DNA from: Hungatella sp. UBA4396
Lineage (GTDB): Bacteria; Bacillota; Clostridia; Lachnospirales; Lachnospiraceae
Length of the DNA stretch: 64,000 nucleotides
Assembly: GCA_002389905.1 (NCBI GenBank)
Contig: DGRE01000047.1
Coordinates: 14,038 to 78,037, forward strand
Direction: 5' to 3'
The translations under genes were made by a program, and so were the position numbers. The notes beneath the pieces are model-generated. The model was not told where the DNA came from, did not search any database, and saw only the letters and a list, made by a program, of their open reading frames with translations. Positions 58,174-64,000 of this stretch are shown here, piece by piece; the stretch's first letter is position 1, and each line of letters begins with the position of its first letter.

Positions 58174-60462
58174 ATGGTTACATTGTATGAAGGTGGTGCT
58201 TATCTGGTTAATGGTACACACATTATTCCGGAAAAGGACGCAGCTCAAGTTACGGCGATGACAGGAAAAGAGGTAAACCAGGAAGAGGCAAAGAAGGGGA
58301 CGATTGCGTACTCGATTTTAGAGGCACACAATACCACGGATGATATGGAGGCTTTAAAGATTCGCTTTGATGCGATGACATCTCACGATATCACCTTTGT
58401 TGGAATTGTTCAGACGGCTAAGGCTTCCGGAATGGAACGTTTTCCGGTTCCGTATGTCCTGACAAACTGCCACAATTCCCTGTGTGCAGTAGGCGGAACA
58501 ATCAACGAAGATGATCACGTATTTGGTTTGTCAGCATGTAAGAAATATGGCGGAATTTTCGTTCCTCCCCATATTGCGGTTATTCACCAGTACATGAGAG
58601 AAATGATGGCCGGATGCGGTAAGATGATTCTTGGCTCAGACAGCCATACCCGCTATGGTGCTTTAGGAACCATGGCCATTGGTGAAGGCGGAGGAGAATT
58701 AGTAAAGCAGTTACTTTGTGACACCTATGATGTTCATTATCCAGGGGTGGTTGGGGTATACTTAGATGGCAAACCAGGACCAGGTGTAGGACCTCAGGAT
58801 ATTGCTCTGGCAATCATTGGTGCCGTATTCCAGTGCGGTTATGTAAAGAATAAGGTGATGGAATTTGTGGGCCCCGGAATTTCTTCCATGACAACCGATT
58901 ACCGGAATGGTATTGACGTTATGACCACAGAAACCACTTGTCTGTCATCCATTTGGAAAACAGATGAGGATACCAAAGAATACCTGGCTCTTCATGGAAG
59001 AGTTGGAGATTATAAAGAACTCAATCCAGCGGATGTGGCATATTATGATGGTCTTGTATACGTGGATTTAAGTACAATTAAACCAATGATTGCACTGCCA
59101 TTCCATCCCAGCAATGTATATGAGATTGATGAATTAAATGCAAATCTGGGCGATATCCTGAGAAGCGTAGAAGTGGAAGCAGCAAAAATTAAGGGGGACT
59201 CCCGGGAGCCATTTTTATTAACGGATAAGATTGTAAATGGCGGCCTAAAGGTGACTCAGGGTATCATTGCCGGATGTGCCGGCGGTAATTATACCAATGT
59301 AATGGAAGCTGCCCATATTTTGAAAGATAAGTCTTGTGGTGTGGAAGAGTTTTCTCTTTCGGTATATCCTTCTTCCCAGCCGGTTTATATGGATTTGGTT
59401 AAAAAGGGCGTAATAGCAGATTTGATGGCTGCCGGAGCCGTTTTGAAAACTGCTTTTTGCGGACCTTGCTTTGGAGCCGGAGATACGCCTGCCAATAATG
59501 GTTTCAGTATCCGTCATACCACCAGGAACTTCCCTAACCGTGAAGGCTCAAAACCGGGAGTTGGACAGATGTCTGCGGTAGCTCTTATGGATGCCCGTTC
59601 CATTGCAGCAACTGCTGCCAATGGCGGAATCCTCACATCGGCAGAAGCTTTTGCAGATGACTATGAAGTTCCGGCTTATGAGTTTGATAATGCAGTGTAT
59701 AAGAACCGTGTTTACCAGGGATATCAGGCCGGAGATGAGCAGGCTGAGCTGGTTTATGGACCGAATATCAAAGACTGGCCGGAGATGAGTCCTCTGGCAG
59801 ATAACATTCTCTTAAAGGTTTGTTCCAAGATTCTGGACCCTGTGACCACCACCGATGAACTGATTCCTTCCGGTGAGACCTCTTCCTACCGTTCAAACCC
59901 ACTGGGACTGGCAGAGTTTACTCTTTCCCGGAGAGATCCCCAGTATGTTGGCAGAAGTAAGGTGGCAGATAAGATTGAAAAGGCCAGAACAGCCGGAACC
60001 TCTCCAATTGAGGCCGAGCCGGAATTAAAGCAGATATTTGATAAAATCAGGACCATTCCCGGAAATGAAGAGGTTCAGCCAATAGAGACAGAGATCGGCA
60101 GTATGATCTATGCTGTAAAACCAGGCGATGGTTCAGCCAGAGAACAGGCAGCCAGCTGTCAGAGGGTGCTGGGCGGTCTTGCCAATATCTGTAAGGAGTA
60201 TGCAACCAAGCGTTACCGTTCCAATGTGATGAACTGGGGCATGATTCCATTCCAGATGAAAGAAGATGCAGAGTTTGAAGTCGGTGATTATATCTATGTA
60301 CCGGGAATCAGGGCTGCTTTTGAAGGCGATATGAAAGCAATCAAAGCTTATGTCATGGGTGACCAGGTGAAAGAAATCAGTCTTTTTATTGCTGATATGA
60401 CCCCGGAAGAAAAGGAAATCGTTAAGGCAGGCTGCCTGATTAACTACAACCGAAACAGATAA
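58174..60462 (+). CDS. Aconitase-family hydratase (YbhJ-like)
   Basis: A 762-aa Fe-S hydro-lyase of the aconitase superfamily, closest in look to E. coli YbhJ. Domain 1-3 blocks: GSDSHTRYGALGTMAIGEGG, the first cluster cysteine in AGCAGGNYTN, the CGPC pair in AFCGPCFGAGD, and NFPNREGS. The swivel domain has GDGSAREQAA, equivalent to aconitase GSSREHAA: the catalytic Ser is kept but the second Ser is Ala. Substrate-site changes of this kind suggest a substrate other than citrate. AAGGAGG precedes the ATG. It leads an operon with a Na+-pumping decarboxylase, so it probably isomerises or hydrates an unsaturated or tricarboxylic acid before decarboxylation; the actual substrate is unknown. Confidence 0.85.
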   Translation: MVTLYEGGAYLVNGTHIIPEKDAAQVTAMTGKEVNQEEAKKGTIAYSILEAHNTTDDMEALKIRFDAMTSHDITFVGIVQTAKASGMERFPVPYVLTNCHNSLCAVGGTINEDDHVFGLSACKKYGGIFVPPHIAVIHQYMREMMAGCGKMILGSDSHTRYGALGTMAIGEGGGELVKQLLCDTYDVHYPGVVGVYLDGKPGPGVGPQDIALAIIGAVFQCGYVKNKVMEFVGPGISSMTTDYRNGIDVMTTETTCLSSIWKTDEDTKEYLALHGRVGDYKELNPADVAYYDGLVYVDLSTIKPMIALPFHPSNVYEIDELNANLGDILRSVEVEAAKIKGDSREPFLLTDKIVNGGLKVTQGIIAGCAGGNYTNVMEAAHILKDKSCGVEEFSLSVYPSSQPVYMDLVKKGVIADLMAAGAVLKTAFCGPCFGAGDTPANNGFSIRHTTRNFPNREGSKPGVGQMSAVALMDARSIAATAANGGILTSAEAFADDYEVPAYEFDNAVYKNRVYQGYQAGDEQAELVYGPNIKDWPEMSPLADNILLKVCSKILDPVTTTDELIPSGETSSYRSNPLGLAEFTLSRRDPQYVGRSKVADKIEKARTAGTSPIEAEPELKQIFDKIRTIPGNEEVQPIETEIGSMIYAVKPGDGSAREQAASCQRVLGGLANICKEYATKRYRSNVMNWGMIPFQMKEDAEFEVGDYIYVPGIRAAFEGDMKAIKAYVMGDQVKEISLFIADMTPEEKEIVKAGCLINYNRNR

Positions 60463-60543
60463 GCGTCCCCTTAGACGAAGCGTTTGATGGGTCGGTGAAC
60501 CGATGATTTTCCGGTTATAATGTAAAAGAAAGGGGGAAATAAC

Positions 60544-60819
60544 ATGGTTGAACCGTCTGATTTGCAAGTGGTGCTAATGGGAATGATAACTGTCTTTATA
60601 TGCCTGATTATACTTATTTTCATGATTATCATTATGAGTAAGGTCATCAATGCTTTTTCCGCAAAAAATGAAGCAGAAACTGCCGTGCAGGAAGAGAGAA
60701 AAGACCATTCTGATAAAGTGGAAAATCAGCGAATCGTTGCTGCGATTTCTGCTGCAATTGCAGAAAATTTAAATAAAGACGTTTCGCAGATAAGAATTCA
60801 TTCGATTAAGCGGTTGTGA
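60544..60819 (+). CDS. Na+-translocating decarboxylase gamma subunit (OadG-like)
   Basis: The 91-aa protein has one N-terminal membrane helix (~9-35, GMITVFICLIILIFMIIIM) and a charged cytoplasmic tail ending in AAISAAIAENLNKDVSQIRIHSIKRL-like sequence, the OadG pattern. The gamma subunit holds the carboxyltransferase to the membrane beta subunit. RBS AAAGGGGG. The 80-nt gap after the hydratase gene has only weak hairpins. Confidence 0.82.
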   Translation: MVEPSDLQVVLMGMITVFICLIILIFMIIIMSKVINAFSAKNEAETAVQEERKDHSDKVENQRIVAAISAAIAENLNKDVSQIRIHSIKRL

Positions 60820-60847
60820 AATCACATAATGAAAGGAATACACAGGC

Positions 60848-61189
60848 ATGAAAAAATACTATGTTGAAGTAAACAAGGTACCGTATGAGGTTGCTATAAT
60901 TGAAATAACCGGAGATAATTCTGCTCCGGCTCCGAAGCAGATACCCCAGGAGCCGGTTCGTGAAAGCAAGGGTGCGGCTGAATCCATCGTTTCACCAATG
61001 CCCGGTACAATTCTTAAAGTAAATGCTGCAGCTGGTCAGACAGTCAGGGCTGGAAGTGTTATTATGATCTTGGAAGCCATGAAGATGGAGAATGAAATCA
61101 TGGCACCCAGAGATTGTACGATTGTTTCTGTAGACGTTCAGGCCGGAGCCACTGTGGAGAATGGTACTCTTCTTTGTTCTATATCATAA
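60848..61189 (+). CDS. Biotin carboxyl carrier protein of the decarboxylase
   Basis: The 113-aa carrier has a short N-terminal domain (KYYVEVNKVPYEVAI), a Pro/Ala linker (~24-42) and a biotinyl domain with the biotinylation motif EAMKMEN; Lys79 is the acceptor. It transfers the carboxyl group from the carboxyltransferase to the beta subunit. A separate carrier, rather than fusion to the alpha subunit, is the layout of methylmalonyl-CoA and glutaconyl-CoA decarboxylases and fits the short alpha subunit here. RBS AAAGGAAT. Confidence 0.92.
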   Translation: MKKYYVEVNKVPYEVAIIEITGDNSAPAPKQIPQEPVRESKGAAESIVSPMPGTILKVNAAAGQTVRAGSVIMILEAMKMENEIMAPRDCTIVSVDVQAGATVENGTLLCSIS

Positions 61190-61222
61190 AGGTGTGTTGT
61201 CTGAGTAAAGGAGAGTAATCAA

Positions 61223-62395
61223 ATGGAAGCTATTATGAATTTCTTGGGTCAAAGCGGTTTTGCACTGTTGATGGACAATCCACTGAATTTGATTATGATT
61301 GCAGTAGCCTGTGTGCTATTATATCTGGCCATTGTGAAACAGTTTGAACCCCTCTTATTATTGCCCATCGCCTTTGGTATGTTTTTAACAAACTTACCGG
61401 GAGCTGGTATGTATCATGCGGAATTTTTTGCAGGTGGACACGTGGATTGGGCCGCATTTGCAAATGGAGATGCAGGACTTTTGGATATTCTTTATTTAGG
61501 GGTGAAATTAGGCGTGTACCCGTCCTTGATTTTCCTCGGAGTAGGAGCCATGACAGATTTTGGACCTTTGATCGCCAACCCCAAAAGCCTTTTGCTTGGG
61601 GCCGCTGCCCAGTTGGGAATATTCGCAACCTTTGTTGGGGCCCGTCATCTTGGATTTACGGGAGCGGAAGCCGGTTCCATCGGAATTATCGGTGGTGCCG
61701 ATGGTCCGACAGCCATCTATGTAACATCAAAACTGGCACCTCATTTACTGGGTCCCATTGCCGTGGCAGCATACTCCTATATGGCTTTGGTGCCGGTCAT
61801 CCAGCCACCTATCATGAAACTTTTAACAACTCCGGAAGAACGTAAGATCAAGATGCGTCAGCTGAGGAATGTAACGAAGACAGAAAAACTGCTGTTCCCG
61901 GTCTTCGTAACTGCACTGGTTGCCTTTATCGTACCGTCAGCTGCCCCGCTGGTAGGAAGCCTGATGCTTGGAAATCTGATGCGGGAAAGTGGAGTAACAG
62001 AGCGTCTGTCAAAGACTGTTCAGAACGAGCTGATGAATATTGTTACAGTATTTTTAGGTGTTTCCGTAGGGGCCACTGCAACGGCAGCCAATTTCTTAAG
62101 CATTGGTACGCTTAAGATCATTGTACTGGGAGTGTGTGCATTTGCTCTGGGAACCACTGGTGGAGTACTGCTTGCCAAGTTCATGAACCTCTTTAGCAGG
62201 GAAGGTAATAAGATTAATCCTCTGATTGGTTCTGCAGGAGTATCTGCTGTTCCTATGGCAGCAAGAGTATCTCAGATGGTGGGACAAAAAGAGGATCCCT
62301 CAAACTTTTTACTCATGCATGCCATGGGACCCAATGTGGCAGGAGTGATTGGCTCTGCCGTTGCAGCGGGAGTATTGCTGGCACTGTTTTTGTAA
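61223..62395 (+). CDS. Na+-translocating decarboxylase beta subunit (OadB/GcdB/MmdB-like)
   Basis: Integral membrane carboxybiotin decarboxylase that couples CO2 release to Na+ export (390 aa, about nine to eleven segments). It has the family blocks FLGVGAMTDFGPLIANP, GIIGGADGPTAIYVTSKLAP (containing the Asp implicated in Na+ binding in OadB), PPIMKLLTTPEERKI and GAEAGSIG. The end ANVAGVIGSAVAAGV is also typical. RBS GGAGAG. The gene sits between the carrier and carboxyltransferase genes. Confidence 0.95.
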   Translation: MEAIMNFLGQSGFALLMDNPLNLIMIAVACVLLYLAIVKQFEPLLLLPIAFGMFLTNLPGAGMYHAEFFAGGHVDWAAFANGDAGLLDILYLGVKLGVYPSLIFLGVGAMTDFGPLIANPKSLLLGAAAQLGIFATFVGARHLGFTGAEAGSIGIIGGADGPTAIYVTSKLAPHLLGPIAVAAYSYMALVPVIQPPIMKLLTTPEERKIKMRQLRNVTKTEKLLFPVFVTALVAFIVPSAAPLVGSLMLGNLMRESGVTERLSKTVQNELMNIVTVFLGVSVGATATAANFLSIGTLKIIVLGVCAFALGTTGGVLLAKFMNLFSREGNKINPLIGSAGVSAVPMAARVSQMVGQKEDPSNFLLMHAMGPNVAGVIGSAVAAGVLLALFL

Positions 62396-62424
62396 TATAA
62401 GATAAGAATGGAGAGAGGAGTATC

Positions 62425-63858
62425 ATGGAGATCATAAAAAATCCCCTGAGAATTACGGACACCATCTTAAGAGATGCCCATCAATCCCAGGCGGCTACCC
62501 GTATGAGAATTGAGGATATGCTTCCCATCTGTGCAACCCTTGATGAGATTGGCTATTGGTCACTGGAATGCTGGGGTGGTGCGACGTTTGATGTATGCAT
62601 GAGGTATCTCAATGAAGATCCCTGGGAACGGCTGCGCCTGTTAAAGCAGGCCATGCCCAAAACCCCGCTGCAAATGCTGCTGAGGGGCCAGAATTTAGTA
62701 GGATACCGCCATTATTCGGATGATGTAGTTCACGAGTTTTGCAAAAAATCCATCGAAAACGGAATAAGTGTGGTCCGCATTTTTGATGCTCTCAATGATA
62801 TCCGTAACATGGAAACAGCCATGAAGTATGTAAAAGAATATGGAGGTCATTGTGAAGCGTCCATCAGCTATACGAAGAGTCCGGTTCACAGCACCGATTA
62901 TTTTGTGAAGATGGCAATTGAACTGGAGAAAAAGGGCGCAGACACCATCTGTATCAAGGACATGGCAAACCTTCTTCTGCCTTATGAGGCGTATGATTTT
63001 GTTAAAAAACTGAAAGAACATGTGAAGGTGCCGATTCATCTTCACACCCACAACACCACCGGAACCGGGGATATGACCTATATTATGGCGGCTCAGGCGG
63101 GAGTGGATATTGTGGACTGTGCTCTTTCTCCATTGGCAAACGGAACCTCCCAGCCGGCTACCGAATCGTTAGCTGCATCGCTGACAGGAACGGAACGTGA
63201 TACCGGTCTGGATATGGGAAAACTCAATAAGGCCGCTGAGTACTTTAGAACGGTTGCAGACTCTCTGGATATTGACCCAAAGGTTTTGAGAGTGGATCCA
63301 AACACCTTAATCTATCAGGTTCCCGGTGGAATGTTATCCAACCTTATCTCACAATTAAAACAGGCCAATGCAGAAGAAAAGTTTGAAGAAGTATTGGCAG
63401 AGGTTCCCAGAGTGAGAGAGGATTTTGGCTATCCGCCCCTGGTTACGCCTACGAGTCAGATTGTTGGAACCCAGGCTGTTTTAAATGTTCTGTCCGGTGA
63501 ACGCTATAAGATGTTTCCTAAGGAATCAAAGGAGCTGCTTCGAGGCGGATACGGTCAATTGCCGGGTGAAGTCAATGAAATGATTCGAAAAAAAGCCATT
63601 GGAGACCAGGAAGTGATAACGGTTCGTCCGGCAGATCTGATAGAGCCGGAGATGGATAAGATGAGAGCGGAAGCGAAGGATTTTGCTGAATCTGAGGAGG
63701 ATGTATTGAGCTACGTTATGCTTCCTCAGGTTGCCAAAACATTTTTAATCCGGAAAAGAGGGATGGCAGAAGAAACCAAAGTGGAAAAACCTGTATCAGA
63801 CGGCAATGATAAAGTTAGAACGTTAATTGTTGACGATATGACAAATGGGAATTTCTAA
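62425..63858 (+). CDS. Carboxyltransferase subunit, oxaloacetate decarboxylase alpha / PycB-like, without biotin domain
   Basis: TIM-barrel carboxyltransferase (477 aa) beginning ITDTILRDAHQS. The metal and catalytic residues Asp17, Lys178 (IKDMANLL; carbamylated), His207 and His209 (HLHTHNT) fall at the same numbers as in Vibrio cholerae OadA. Other blocks: MLLRGQNLVGYRHYSDDVV, VRIFDALNDIRNM and the PYC/OADA C-terminal domain (~290-450, GMLSNLISQL, LLRGGYGQLPG). The biotin domain of full OadA (~590 aa) is missing; the separate carrier supplies it. The keto-acid substrate is most simply oxaloacetate, by homology. It is the last gene seen in the operon; no clear terminator follows before the window end. 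Confidence 0.92.
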   Translation: MEIIKNPLRITDTILRDAHQSQAATRMRIEDMLPICATLDEIGYWSLECWGGATFDVCMRYLNEDPWERLRLLKQAMPKTPLQMLLRGQNLVGYRHYSDDVVHEFCKKSIENGISVVRIFDALNDIRNMETAMKYVKEYGGHCEASISYTKSPVHSTDYFVKMAIELEKKGADTICIKDMANLLLPYEAYDFVKKLKEHVKVPIHLHTHNTTGTGDMTYIMAAQAGVDIVDCALSPLANGTSQPATESLAASLTGTERDTGLDMGKLNKAAEYFRTVADSLDIDPKVLRVDPNTLIYQVPGGMLSNLISQLKQANAEEKFEEVLAEVPRVREDFGYPPLVTPTSQIVGTQAVLNVLSGERYKMFPKESKELLRGGYGQLPGEVNEMIRKKAIGDQEVITVRPADLIEPEMDKMRAEAKDFAESEEDVLSYVMLPQVAKTFLIRKRGMAEETKVEKPVSDGNDKVRTLIVDDMTNGNF

Positions 63859-64000
63859 ACAGAATCAATGTCTGAACTCTGAAAATACCAAAGGGTTATG
63901 ATCCATGGATAAAGCAATCCGCATGGAAGAAAATTTCCTGTTTTTTATTACTTTTAGTAATAACAGCTTTTAGGGAAATGGACTTGTGTCAATATCGTAG

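Noticed and set aside
60463..60543. Structured regulatory RNA between hydratase and gamma-subunit genes
   Set aside because: CGTC/GACG and TCGGT/ACCGA stems are short and no known motif fits; probably chance.
63924..63950. Terminator after the carboxyltransferase gene
   Set aside because: GGAA/TTCC gives only four pairs before a T-run; too weak to call, and the operon may continue beyond the window.
1..64000. tRNA, rRNA, CRISPR arrays, insertion sequences, prophage genes
   Set aside because: I looked for cloverleaf/TTCRA signatures, regular spaced repeats and transposase or integrase motifs and saw none.

Overview
The window comes from the chromosome of a Gram-positive, endospore-forming anaerobe of the Clostridia, most likely Lachnospiraceae (Clostridium cluster XIVa, Lacrimispora/Enterocloster-like). 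The evidence is spore genes (gpr, spoIIP), a HrcA/CIRCE-controlled hsp operon in clostridial order, pyruvate phosphate dikinase, a Na+-pumping decarboxylase, a single-chain GlyRS, DUF5688 and IreB families, and AGGAGG-type ribosome sites with sigma-A promoters. The genus is an inference. I saw no rRNA, tRNA, CRISPR array, phage or transposase gene.

Layout. 1-3.4 kb: 3' part of ftsX, an S41 peptidase and, convergently, threonine aldolase. 3.7-9.2 kb: uvrB, then a Fur-box-preceded feoA-feoB followed by a split ThrE-type exporter. 9.2-13.2 kb: a DUF5688 protein and, divergently, a PAS-PAS-GGDEF-HD-GYP sensor. 13.3-19.2 kb: rpsT, gpr, spoIIP, lepA and hemW. 19.2-20.7 kb: two secreted 3D-domain proteins on the minus strand. 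20.9-25.8 kb: CIRCE-hrcA-grpE-dnaK-terminator-dnaJ. 25.9-33.6 kb: an MNT/HEPN pair and a TSUP transporter inserted before prmA-rsmE, then cysteine desulfurase-thiI, a His-less HPr-like protein (minus strand) and mtaB. 33.7-39.1 kb: ireB, a hairpin-rich intergenic element, ruvX, DUF1292, RNase J, an MltG-like stub, trmR and a U32 (TrhP-like) protein. 39.2-49.0 kb: a chemoreceptor, a YdcF-like protein, an M16 peptidase, era, recO, a lipoprotein and glyS. 49.1-54.0 kb (minus strand): a BMP/Nup-type nucleoside ABC transporter. 54.4-57.1 kb: ppdK. 57.1-63.9 kb: a LysR regulator facing an operon of a YbhJ-like aconitase-family hydratase plus all parts of a biotin-dependent Na+-translocating decarboxylase.

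How the genes work together. Much of the window is housekeeping in conserved Firmicute order: tRNA modification (mtaB, thiI with its desulfurase, trmR and U32), ribosome/rRNA modification (prmA, rsmE, lepA, rpsT, era), and protein folding and stress. The two most unusual regions are the hydratase/Na+-decarboxylase operon (58.1-63.9 kb), which looks like a substrate-induced energy-conserving catabolic module whose substrate cannot be read from sequence, and a ~220-nt run of hairpins (34,022-34,243) with recurrent CTGCG loops between ireB and ruvX. A second, smaller repeat-like intergenic element occurs twice (3,529 and 20,066). All product calls rest on motif recognition by eye; no database search was run.
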